Positions 17,921-25,800 of a DNA stretch of 64,000 nucleotides are shown one piece after another (position 1 is the stretch's first letter; each line of letters opens with the position of its first letter). Below the pieces are notes generated by a model that was not told the DNA's origin, did no database searches, and saw only the letters and a program-made list of their open reading frames with translations. Origin of the DNA: Clostridium culturomicium (GTDB lineage: Bacteria; Bacillota; Clostridia; Clostridiales; Clostridiaceae); NCBI RefSeq assembly GCF_000821305.1, contig NZ_CCXK01000014.1:62001-126000 (forward strand). The letters are read 5' to 3'. Made by a program: the position numbers and the translations under genes.

Positions 17921-17960
17921 TTTAAAAAGCTACCCCCATGGATTGAGATAGCTTTTTAAA
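17921..17960 (-). terminator. rho-independent terminator after citF
   Basis: A 12-bp perfect stem TTTAAAAAGCTA / TAGCTTTTTAAA has a 16-nt loop and lies directly after the citF stop codon. Confidence 0.78.
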
Positions 17961-17977
17961 TACTTTATTTATTTCTT

Positions 17978-19531
17978 CTAAAATTCAAATTCTTTAACTT
18001 TACGAACCACATCAATGATTGTCCCATCTCTATATTCAACCATGGCAACTACTTTATCCTCAAATTGAACTTCTTCTGGCCTTCCAACCAATCTGTATGC
18101 TTCTTCCTTTAGCTTTTCAATTGTCCATACTGGCACATCGATATCCTTTAAAGAATCAATTAAATCTTGTCTTCTAGGATTTATTGCAATACCATATTCC
18201 GTTACAACGATATCTACGCTCTCACCCGGTGTTGTAACACTTGTAACTCTATCACAAATAGTTGGTATTCTGCTTCTGAGTAACGGTGCAACGATGATTG
18301 TACACTTAGCTCCAGCTGCTGTATCCACATGTCCGCCCGGTGCTCCTCTTAAAACACCATCAGAACCAACAACTACATTTACATTGAAGTCAGTATCAAC
18401 CTCTAACGCTCCAAGGATAACAAAGTCTAGTTTATTAACAAAGGCACCTTTGTTTAATGGATTTGCATATTGAGAAGTAGAAATCTCAAAGTGTCTTGGA
18501 TTTGTATTTACAGATGCAATGGAATCCAAATCAAAGTCCTGTGCATCTACAATAGTTTTTATTAAGCCTTCCTTCATCAGTTCTACCATTGGTCTTGTGA
18601 TTCCACCAATAGCAAACCCCATCTTAATATCTTTTTCCACCATGAATGGCTTTAAGAATCTTGTTACTGCAAGAGATGGACCACCACCTCCTGTTTGGAA
18701 GGAGAAGCCGTCTACAAAATATTTTGTATTTGCTAAAGCCTTTGCAGCATATTCTGCAATCATCAGCTCCCTTGGATTTTCAGTAAATCTTAAAAGAGCA
18801 TTTGCAATCTTCTTAGGATTTCCAACTTCATCAACCACAACCACGTAATCAACATCTACCTGCTGAATACTTGGTGGGAAATTAGGAAAATCCACAAGAG
18901 TATCTGTAATAACCACAACTTTATCTGCATATTTTGAATCTACCATAGAATAAGATAAAACTCCGCAGTCAGATTTTCCACCTTTTCCCCTTGCATTTCC
19001 ATAAGCATCAGAGGTTGGTGCTCCGATAAATGCCACATCTATGTGCACATCTCCAGTTTCAATAGCTCTAACTCTTCCACCATGAGAACGAATAATTGCA
19101 GGATTCTTAAGTTTTCCATGAGATATTGTCTCCCCAATTCTGCCTCTTACTCCACTTGTCTGAATTCCTGTTATAACGCCACTTTCAATATGTTTAACAA
19201 TTGGATTATGTGCATCGCCTAAGGAACTTGCACAAATTGTTATATCTTTTATCCCCATTTCAGCAATAGTCTCAACCACCATGTTAACCACATAGTCTCC
19301 ATCCCTAAAATGATGGTGGAAAGAAATTGTCATTCCATCCTTAAGTCCACTTTTCTCAATAGCTTCTCTTAAGGTTGGCACAAGCTTTTCTTCCTCTGGC
19401 TTCATTATAGCTCTTACAGTTGGACTTGCTTTTGTATAAACCTTGTCATGATAATAATACTGGCCTTGAAATACTTCTTTGCCATTAACTAATAACTCTT
19501 CTGGTATATCTCTACCTGCTTTATTTATCAT
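17978..19531 (-). CDS. citF: citrate lyase alpha subunit (citrate CoA-transferase)
   Basis: The 517-aa alpha subunit of citrate lyase. It exchanges the acetyl group on the acyl carrier protein for citrate, giving citryl-ACP. Family hallmarks include FSFQTGGGGPSLAVTRFL, the stretch VVVGSDGVLRGAPGGH followed by DTAAGAK, and a length matching other CitF proteins. The start overlaps the citE stop in a TAATG arrangement, so the two genes are translationally coupled. It is the last gene of citDEF and is followed by a terminator. Confidence 0.97.
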   Translation of the reverse strand: MINKAGRDIPEELLVNGKEVFQGQYYYHDKVYTKASPTVRAIMKPEEEKLVPTLREAIEKSGLKDGMTISFHHHFRDGDYVVNMVVETIAEMGIKDITICASSLGDAHNPIVKHIESGVITGIQTSGVRGRIGETISHGKLKNPAIIRSHGGRVRAIETGDVHIDVAFIGAPTSDAYGNARGKGGKSDCGVLSYSMVDSKYADKVVVITDTLVDFPNFPPSIQQVDVDYVVVVDEVGNPKKIANALLRFTENPRELMIAEYAAKALANTKYFVDGFSFQTGGGGPSLAVTRFLKPFMVEKDIKMGFAIGGITRPMVELMKEGLIKTIVDAQDFDLDSIASVNTNPRHFEISTSQYANPLNKGAFVNKLDFVILGALEVDTDFNVNVVVGSDGVLRGAPGGHVDTAAGAKCTIIVAPLLRSRIPTICDRVTSVTTPGESVDIVVTEYGIAINPRRQDLIDSLKDIDVPVWTIEKLKEEAYRLVGRPEEVQFEDKVVAMVEYRDGTIIDVVRKVKEFEF

Positions 19532-20424
19532 TATAAATCCCCCTTATAAATGCCACATGCCTTTGCCGTAGCTATTACACGCTGAGCACCTTCAAGCATT
19601 GCTATATCAACCATTTGTCCATCAATAGTAAACACACCCTTGCCTTCTTCTTTAAACTCTCCAAGAGAAATAATTGTCTTTTCTGCAGTTCTTATTTCTT
19701 GCTCAGTTGGTGCAAAAACCTCATGTACTATTGGAATTTGTTTAGGACTTATAACGGATTTTCCATCAAAGCCAAGCTGCTTAATAAGTTCTACTTCTCT
19801 TCTGAACCCTTCCCAATCACTTAAATCTGTGTTAACTGTATCAAAACACATAATTCCTGCAGCTCTTGCAGCGATAATAAGCTGAGATCTCGCTCCAAAC
19901 ATCTCCATTCCATCTGGGTATCTTCTTGTCTGAAGAGTTCTCATTAAATCTCCTGCACCCACAGCAACTCCCATCATTCTTTCACTGCTTGAACAAATTT
20001 CATAGGCATTTATAATTCCTATTGGACTCTCAATAGCAGCCATTATCATAGTAGTTCCAACTTCTACTCCAAATTCTCTTTCAGCTTCTTCAATTAATTT
20101 TTCAGCTCTTTGAACATCTTCTCTTCTCTCACATTTTGGTACTCTTATAACCTCAATGCCGCAGGCAACAGCAACTCTGATATCTTCCTTTATATGTGGA
20201 GAATCTAATCCGTTAACACGAACTACTAATTCTATGCCTTTATAATCTATATTTTTTAAGGTATGAAATAAAGTGAATCTTGCTGCATCCTTCTGATTTT
20301 CAGCAACCGCATCCTCTAAATCAAAAATAATACAGTCTGGTTTATAGATGTATGCATCCTTTAAAAGGCTTGCATTTTGGGCTGGAAGAAACATCATGGT
20401 ACGTCTTATTCTTTTTTTCTTCAT
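19531..20424 (-). CDS. citE: citrate lyase beta subunit (citryl-ACP lyase)
   Basis: A 297-aa HpcH/HpaI-fold enzyme that splits citryl-ACP into oxaloacetate and acetyl-ACP. Family motifs are MMFLPAQNASLLKDAYIYKP and CIIFDLEDAVAENQKDAAR near the N-terminus, with the catalytic-metal region AIESPIGIINAYEI mid-protein. The start was set at 20424 because GGGGAGG stands eight nt before it and because this gives the same TAATG overlap with citD as citE has with citF; an upstream ATG at 20442 lies on the ribosome binding site itself. Confidence 0.96.
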   Translation of the reverse strand: MKKKRIRRTMMFLPAQNASLLKDAYIYKPDCIIFDLEDAVAENQKDAARFTLFHTLKNIDYKGIELVVRVNGLDSPHIKEDIRVAVACGIEVIRVPKCERREDVQRAEKLIEEAEREFGVEVGTTMIMAAIESPIGIINAYEICSSSERMMGVAVGAGDLMRTLQTRRYPDGMEMFGARSQLIIAARAAGIMCFDTVNTDLSDWEGFRREVELIKQLGFDGKSVISPKQIPIVHEVFAPTEQEIRTAEKTIISLGEFKEEGKGVFTIDGQMVDIAMLEGAQRVIATAKACGIYKGDL

Positions 20425-20720
20425 TATTTTAAACCTCCCCATGGATAATTTTCTTTAACTCCAGCCGCTCTGAAAACAGCACACTGTACTCTAGCTTTTA
20501 TAATACAATCTAATGCTCCTTTATCAGTAACTGTAACCTTAGCATTTTCAACCTTCATACTTCTTAAAGTTTCTACTACCGTTGCCTTTATCTGCTTTCC
20601 ATATTGGTTCAATACGCTGCTCGTTATCGAAAGCTCCAATCCATCTTCATTTGGTTCAATAATAATTTGAACATCACTAGACTCTAAGGTACCAGCTGAC
20701 GCTACATTTTTTAACTCCAT
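20424..20720 (-). CDS. citD: citrate lyase acyl carrier protein (gamma subunit)
   Basis: The 98-aa acyl carrier subunit of citrate lyase. Ser14, in SAGTLESSDV, matches the known attachment serine for the 2'-(5''-phosphoribosyl)-3'-dephospho-CoA prosthetic group in enterobacterial CitD. It is the first gene of citDEF. The enzymes that make and load the cofactor (CitG, CitX) and acetylate it (CitC) are not in this window. Confidence 0.96.
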   Translation of the reverse strand: MELKNVASAGTLESSDVQIIIEPNEDGLELSITSSVLNQYGKQIKATVVETLRSMKVENAKVTVTDKGALDCIIKARVQCAVFRAAGVKENYPWGGLK

Positions 20721-20779
20721 TTATACCCCTCCATTTGAATAAACTCAGCCTGCATGAATTTCTGCATCACTCTAATAAA

Positions 20780-20835
20780 ATTATAGGCATAGGAGGTGAC
20801 TTTAGTCTAATACCCTATTTTCATAGGGGTATACC
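20780..20835 (-). promoter_or_regulatory. citDEF promoter with LysR-type operator
   Basis: The plus-strand element GTCTAATACCCTATTTTCAT (20805-20824) has 19 of 20 bases in common with the citS upstream region. ATACCCTAT (20810-20818) and ATAGGGGTAT (20823-20832) form an imperfect dyad with a 4-bp centre, overlapping the small palindrome GGTATACC (20828-20835). A minus-strand TATAAT lies at 20780-20785, 24 bp from the element, without a good -35. Confidence 0.75.
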
Positions 20836-20878
20836 TTTTAAGCTATAGCCTGCATATTTCTTATTTAAATAAAAATAA

Positions 20879-20914
20879 AGCTGAAGGAAAAAAGATATTT
20901 TTCCCTTCAGCCTT
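20879..20914 (-). terminator. rho-independent terminator
   Basis: AAGCTGAAGGAAAAA (20879-20893) pairs with TTTTTCCCTTCAGCCTT (20898-20914), with one bulged base. It lies just after the second LysR gene. Confidence 0.8.
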
Positions 20915-20934
20915 ATCACTAATTGCTTAATTTT

Positions 20935-21822
20935 CTATTTGTTTAACTCAATAAATTTTTTAGCAGCTTCACAAGTATATCCATTCTTCCTGTAAGCAAT
21001 ACCACTTACAATACTATACCTTGATGGCAATTCATAAAAATCTGGCTTAATTACATAATCCATATTTTCCTTAACACTTTCATGAACAATAGTCATTGCA
21101 ACACCTTCTGCACATAGCTTAACTGCTCCATCTATACTTCTCATTTCCAGCTTGATATTTGGTGTCATATCATAATCCTGAAATACCTTCTCCGTTAAAC
21201 GTCTGAGCTTCTGTCCATGTCTAAGCACTATAAAATCTTCATTTTTTAAATCATATTTTTCACACAGCTCTTCAAAAGATTTTTCACAGCCCTCAAGATT
21301 GTACTTTCCTGGCGGCGTTACTAAATACAGATGATCACTTTTTATTGGAACAAATTTAATTTTCTCCTCATCCACAGGTCCATTTAGAACCAATAAATCC
21401 AAATGACCTTTGAGGAGTTCTTCCTCCAAAACCTTGCCCCTTTCTTCAATTAAAGCAATTTCAATACCAGGATACTTTTTCATAAACTCTGGAAGCATCC
21501 TCGGAAGTCTTTGTGAGGCTCCGAAAAAGGTTACTCCCAGCCTCAAAAGTCCAGTATCTCCATTTTTCATATCCTGAGATTTTTGAATTACACCTTTGTT
21601 TATACTCAAAATCTGCTCAGCAGCTTCAATGTAAGTTTTCCCAAAGGGGGTCAGCCCAATTGGAGCTGTGCTTCTATCAAAAATTTTCATCCCTAGATGT
21701 TTTTCTAAATTAATCACACATTTGCTAAGAGATGGCTGACTTATAAACAGTTTTTCTGCTGCTTTGTTAATTCCGCCTTCTTCATAAATTGTAATAACAT
21801 ATTGTAACTGCTTAAACTCCAT
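20935..21822 (-). CDS. LysR-family regulator, likely of the citrate cluster (copy 2)
   Basis: A 295-aa LysR-type regulator, paralogous over its whole length to the one at 16809. Shared stretches include SQPSLSKCVI, GMKIFDRS, LTPFGK, DTGLLR and the C-terminal MDY.IKPDFY. The effector domains differ more than the DNA-binding domains, so the two may bind the same DNA element with different signals (inference). It is upstream of citD on the same strand and separated from it by a terminator and the operator region. Confidence 0.9.
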   Translation of the reverse strand: MEFKQLQYVITIYEEGGINKAAEKLFISQPSLSKCVINLEKHLGMKIFDRSTAPIGLTPFGKTYIEAAEQILSINKGVIQKSQDMKNGDTGLLRLGVTFFGASQRLPRMLPEFMKKYPGIEIALIEERGKVLEEELLKGHLDLLVLNGPVDEEKIKFVPIKSDHLYLVTPPGKYNLEGCEKSFEELCEKYDLKNEDFIVLRHGQKLRRLTEKVFQDYDMTPNIKLEMRSIDGAVKLCAEGVAMTIVHESVKENMDYVIKPDFYELPSRYSIVSGIAYRKNGYTCEAAKKFIELNK

Positions 21823-21929
21823 TATACTCCACCTGCTTATCCATAATATATAATTATAATATAGCCGTTAAGCAATTCCAACTTTTTCACCTTAAACTTT
21901 TCAAGGTCGTTACACAACCATTTTCAAGT

Positions 21930-22580
21930 CTATTTTGTAACGAAATCTACGGTAGTATTATCATTTACCATTGCATTATCAACTTCAACTAATACTGCCC
22001 ATTCTGCCATATCTGCAGTTCCAAACTCGGGTACAGTTACTTTTATTTGAACAGTTATCTGATCACCATTTTTAACAACCTTGGTTACTTCATGCCTTAT
22101 AGATCCGCTACCTTCTCTAAGCTGAATTACAATTAGTGACTTTTTCTTAAAAAATTCCTCATCATATTTTGATCCATAATCAATAGTATCAATGGAACCT
22201 AAGTCCTTAACACTTCTAAAGAGCCCTATAGTAGGAAACTCCTTTCCACTTGTATAGCTGCCAGTCTTTATAACTCTTGCTTCAAAAGGAATATCTTCAC
22301 CTTTAATATCACCAATATAGATGCCTTTCCCCTTCAAGCTTTCCTTAAATTTATCCTTAATCATTTTATCCCCCTCTCCCGGAACAACCGTATCCGCTTC
22401 ACCCTGTGAAGGATTATCATACACTCATCCAGAAGTTTCACATACCCCTGTAGTTTCATTTGCTATAGTTGGTAACTCCTCCTGTGCATTATCTCCCCTT
22501 TTATCACTGCACCCTGCACAACCTAGTGTTAATGCTAGAATCAAAGCTGACCAAGTAAACCTTAGTATTGTACCTTTCAT
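21930..22580 (-). pseudogene. lipoprotein with PrcB_C-like domain, interrupted by an in-frame TGA
   Basis: From the ATG at 22580, behind a strong GGAGGGAG ribosome binding site, the frame encodes a lipoprotein signal (MKGTILRFTWSALILALTLG, then CAGC). Codon 52 is TGA (22425-22427), and the same frame then stays open to 21930 for another 164 codons. The distal part contains a segment, KKKSLIVIQLREGSGSIRHE, that recalls the PrcB_C fold of unknown function (moderate confidence). A single TGG-to-TGA or GGA-to-TGA change would explain the break. Restart at the GTG directly after the stop would yield a protein without a signal. Nonsense mutation is the simplest reading; recoding or a sequencing error is possible. 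Confidence 0.7.
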
Positions 22581-22800
22581 TACTTCTCCCTCCTTTTTAA
22601 GTGCTTATCATGTCTTTATAAGTATTACGTTCTTATTCTATTATTTGCCATTGAGAACTTTAAAATTCTTTTTTTTAAATAAAATATGAATATATTGCAA
22701 ATACTATATATTAACTTATAACTAGAAACTTTACTTTACTTATTCCTATTATCACGTAAGGTTTAGTTTTTTATTTAAAATATAAATTAAGGAGGTAAAT

Positions 22801-23184
22801 ATGAAAAATAAAATTCTTTTATTTTTAATGAGTGTTTTTCTTATCGTTTTGTCTGTTCAAATAACAGCCTTTGCAGATGAAAGTGACGATTTTATATGGA
22901 GAGTTCCCGTAATGTCTGAAGAAACAGAAGAAGTTTATGAAGCTTTAGAAGCAGAACGCTCTTGCCACGAAAGCTATAAAACTTTAGTTGACGCTATGAT
23001 GAAGGTTAAAGACCAAGGGGGCTTCACTAAAGCTGAAATTAACGCTGTACATAAGTTCTATGAAAGCCAGGTTTCATCTAATTCTCAACTACCTACTGAC
23101 AGCAAAGAATTATTGAACTTGCTTTATAAAAATAACATCATAACTAAGACTCAACATGATCAAACTTTAGCAGCATTACAATAA
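22801..23184 (+). CDS. small secreted protein, paralogue of the one at 33431
   Basis: A 127-aa protein with a clear signal peptide (MKNKILLFLMSVFLIVLSVQ, cleavage likely after TAFA). I do not recognise the family. The mature part is acidic and helical. Its C-terminal 70 residues align with the protein at 33431: LVDAM, then GF.T, a conserved His, P.....K.LL..LY, then NNIIT..Q..Q. AGGAGG stands before the ATG, and a terminator follows at once, so it is a single gene, divergent from the interrupted lipoprotein gene. The short C-terminal helix pair resembles an SHOCT-like motif only in size; no function is claimed. Confidence 0.8.
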   Translation: MKNKILLFLMSVFLIVLSVQITAFADESDDFIWRVPVMSEETEEVYEALEAERSCHESYKTLVDAMMKVKDQGGFTKAEINAVHKFYESQVSSNSQLPTDSKELLNLLYKNNIITKTQHDQTLAALQ

Positions 23185-23185
23185 A

Positions 23186-23223
23186 AATAATTAAAGGTAC
23201 TCTTGAGAGTACCTTTAATTATT
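23186..23223 (+). terminator. rho-independent terminator
   Basis: A perfect 16-bp stem AATAATTAAAGGTACT / AGTACCTTTAATTATT has a 6-nt loop and a following T-run. Confidence 0.9.
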
Positions 23224-23307
23224 TTTTACGATTTTTCTATTGCTAATATTTCAATTCTGAACTTTACTTACCTAAGTATCTAAATTCAACTTTACCTATA
23301 CAGCCTA

Positions 23308-24489
23308 TTATACAATTTCACACTTTGAAACAACCGCTGCTATTTTTTCTGCTGCAAACTTCAGCTCTTCCTTGCTATGAGAAGCCATTATTGTTATTCG
23401 CAGTCTTGCCTTGCCTTTTTCCACCGTTGGATATCTTATTGCTGAAACAAAAATTCCTTCCTTCAGTAATTCTTCAGCTGCTGATAACGCTTTATTTTCA
23501 TCCCCCATGATTATTGGAATAATTGCACTTTCAGAAGAAACCTCAATACCCATTTGATTTAATAGGTGACAAAAATATTTTATATTCTCCTGAAGATCAC
23601 TAATCTTCCTATTATCCACTCTTAATATTTCGAGAGCCTTAAGTGATGCTGCAATAGTTGCAGGACTCAAAGCAGTGGAGAAAATGAAACTACGAGCACT
23701 GTTTTTTAGATATTCAATCATAACCCTTGAACCACAAACAAAGCCCCCTTCACTGCCAATAGCTTTACTTAAGGTTCCCATATAAATATCAATAAGTCCT
23801 TCTACACCATGGTATTCTGCTGTACCTCTTCCATGTCTTCCAAGAACCCCAGTACCGTGAGCATCGTCCACCATAGTTAATACCCTATACTTTTTACTAA
23901 GCTTTATTATCTCTGGAAGGTTTGCAATGTCACCATCCATACTAAAAACTCCATCGGTAACAATTAAACCTTTTTTATATGTATTTTCTTTTAACTTCTT
24001 TTCTAAATCTACCATATCATTATGCCTATAAATTATAGTTTTAGCTTTAGATAATCTGCAGCCATCAATTATGCTTGCATGGTTTAATTCATCACTAAAA
24101 ATAATATAGTCCTCATCACAAATTGCTGATATAACTCCAACATTAGCCATATATCCCGTATTAAATACCAAGGCCGCTTCTGTATGTTTCATTTCTGCAA
24201 GGATTTCTTCTAGCTTTGAATGAAGATTATAGGAGCCCGTTGTAAGTCTGGAACCACCAGCTCCCGTACCATAAGTATAAATAATCTCCTTAACAAAGTC
24301 CTTAACTCTTTTATCACTACTCATATCAAGATAGCTATTAGAACACAGCATAAGCTTTATATTACCATCCACAACAGCTGATGAAGTCTGCTCACTGGAA
24401 ATTACTTTTAAGTTCCTATATAGACTTCTTTCTTTTAACAAATTTAGTTTTTCTTTCATTTCTAATAGTTCGTTCATACTGTACCTCAT
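23308..24489 (-). CDS. bioF: 8-amino-7-oxononanoate synthase
   Basis: A 393-aa PLP enzyme of the alpha-oxoamine synthase family. It condenses pimeloyl-CoA with alanine in biotin synthesis. GTGAGGSRLTTG (from residue 74), DDAHGTGV (from 208) and the Schiff-base lysine in LSKAIGSEGG (Lys242) are all in place. By sequence alone 2-amino-3-ketobutyrate ligase would also fit, but the 4-bp overlap with bioW (ATGA) and bioA upstream settle the role. It is the last gene of the operon. Confidence 0.95.
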   Translation of the reverse strand: MRYSMNELLEMKEKLNLLKERSLYRNLKVISSEQTSSAVVDGNIKLMLCSNSYLDMSSDKRVKDFVKEIIYTYGTGAGGSRLTTGSYNLHSKLEEILAEMKHTEAALVFNTGYMANVGVISAICDEDYIIFSDELNHASIIDGCRLSKAKTIIYRHNDMVDLEKKLKENTYKKGLIVTDGVFSMDGDIANLPEIIKLSKKYRVLTMVDDAHGTGVLGRHGRGTAEYHGVEGLIDIYMGTLSKAIGSEGGFVCGSRVMIEYLKNSARSFIFSTALSPATIAASLKALEILRVDNRKISDLQENIKYFCHLLNQMGIEVSSESAIIPIIMGDENKALSAAEELLKEGIFVSAIRYPTVEKGKARLRITIMASHSKEELKFAAEKIAAVVSKCEIV

Positions 24490-25235
24490 CTTGAATTTAA
24501 TTCAATATTATTTTTAACTAATACATGTTTTTTTTGGATATAATCTATACACCCCTGAACTTGTTCTTCCAACCCATTGAATAAAAATATCCTACCGCCT
24601 CTTTCATCCCCTAGGTCCTTTAAATTAGTTATTCTTACATATCCAAATTCCTTTGATGCTATATATCCGGTAGTGTATTCAGGGTCATCAGAAACACATA
24701 TTTCAGCTAATATATTAGGATGTGATACAACCTTTGTAGCCAGAACCAAAGCTTCCTTGAAATGAATATTAGCACCAATCTCCTTATTTAAACTGTCAAT
24801 CCTCATATCTTCAAAATCCATATTGGTTGCCCTTATGCCTCTCTTCTTATCTGGTTCAAGCCTCATCATTGTTTTTACATCAAGAAGCATTGCTCCCCTC
24901 ATATTAAAGGTATACTGAAAATTTTTTAAAATATCTTGTCCTATCTTAACGCCTAATTTACTTAGAATATTTTCAATAACTAACCATCCTTCTTCCTTGC
25001 TCTTCGAATCAATGGTTGTAACCTTTAAAGGATTAAGAATGCTTATTTCCTCTTTATTTATCTTTTCTATTTTTATATTTATGAAATCAGGATTACCCTT
25101 AGAATGAGTTTGAGCTCTTTTAACTAAACCTGAAATACATACTTCAAGATTTTCTTCACTAACAATTTTCTCTGCTCCTGAAATATGTGTTTCTCCTTCA
25201 CTTGCTCTCATCTTTACGCTATATAACTTATCCAA
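24486..25235 (-). CDS. bioW: 6-carboxyhexanoate-CoA ligase (pimeloyl-CoA synthetase)
   Basis: A 249-aa BioW enzyme that activates pimelate with ATP and CoA to pimeloyl-CoA, the substrate of BioF. The length and the family segments MRASEGETHISGAEKIVS (near the N-terminus), RGAMLLDVKTMMRLEPDKKR and RGIRATNMDFED are typical. The gene stop TGA overlaps the bioF start. BioW-type organisms need free pimelate from outside or from another route, which makes the membrane protein encoded just upstream of interest. Confidence 0.95.
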   Translation of the reverse strand: MDKLYSVKMRASEGETHISGAEKIVSEENLEVCISGLVKRAQTHSKGNPDFINIKIEKINKEEISILNPLKVTTIDSKSKEEGWLVIENILSKLGVKIGQDILKNFQYTFNMRGAMLLDVKTMMRLEPDKKRGIRATNMDFEDMRIDSLNKEIGANIHFKEALVLATKVVSHPNILAEICVSDDPEYTTGYIASKEFGYVRITNLKDLGDERGGRIFLFNGLEEQVQGCIDYIQKKHVLVKNNIELNSR

Positions 25236-25256
25236 AGCAGTTCCATTCCTTTCTTC

Positions 25257-25796
25257 CTATTTCAACATATAAGACTTTGATTTACTTCCTATTAACACTT
25301 TTTTCTCCTCCCAAAGATACTCTTTAAAAGGTGTTTGCTGGATTATTTTTCTAAGAACTACACTTAAAATGTAAGATGACACTGCAGTGTACAACATCCC
25401 AGGTAATGCCGCCGCTAATAAAGCTGAAACCTCTGCACCAGTGATTCCAGCTAAAACAAACCGTGCTCCTGCCGTTCCAATTGGTCCTGCTGCTGTTAGC
25501 CCAATAGCTCCATTTCCAATAACCATGGCAACTCCACCTGCCACAATTCTGAAGCTCATTGCTGTTACTACATTTAAAACTGTATGAATTCCTGTTATAA
25601 AGGTTATTCCACTAGCAACAATTCCAGCCAAAATATATCTTTTAAATCCAAAACATCCCAAAATTGCTACAGCAATCGGTGCTGATAACTGAAATTCTGT
25701 CCCGGGAAATATTCCTGGTAATTTAAATAAGCCAGAAACTGCTATAATAGCTGCTAAAATCCCTATTAATGTTAATTCATTTGTTTTAAACCTCAT
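25257..25796 (-). CDS. ECF S-component-like membrane protein in the biotin operon (substrate unassigned)
   Basis: A 179-aa protein with five to six hydrophobic segments and a small cytosolic tail, the size and shape of an energy-coupling-factor S component. I do not see the usual BioY sequence pattern, so I do not call it BioY. The N-terminus reads TNELTLIGILAAIIAVSGLF, then KLPGIFPGTEFQLSAP. It lies 4 nt from bioA and 21 nt from bioW on the same strand, inside the BirA-controlled operon. Uptake of a biotin precursor, pimelate being the obvious candidate, is inference from position only. Alternatives are biotin itself or another vitamin-like compound. Confidence 0.7.
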   Translation of the reverse strand: MRFKTNELTLIGILAAIIAVSGLFKLPGIFPGTEFQLSAPIAVAILGCFGFKRYILAGIVASGITFITGIHTVLNVVTAMSFRIVAGGVAMVIGNGAIGLTAAGPIGTAGARFVLAGITGAEVSALLAAALPGMLYTAVSSYILSVVLRKIIQQTPFKEYLWEEKKVLIGSKSKSYMLK

Positions 25797-25800
25797 AATT

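Noticed and set aside
22425..22427. Selenocysteine at the in-frame TGA of the lipoprotein
   Set aside because: No CxxU or similar context, and no clear hairpin immediately downstream; nonsense mutation is simpler.
25257..25796. Calling the biotin-operon membrane protein BioY
   Set aside because: The length and operon fit, but I do not see the usual BioY N-terminal pattern; substrate left open.
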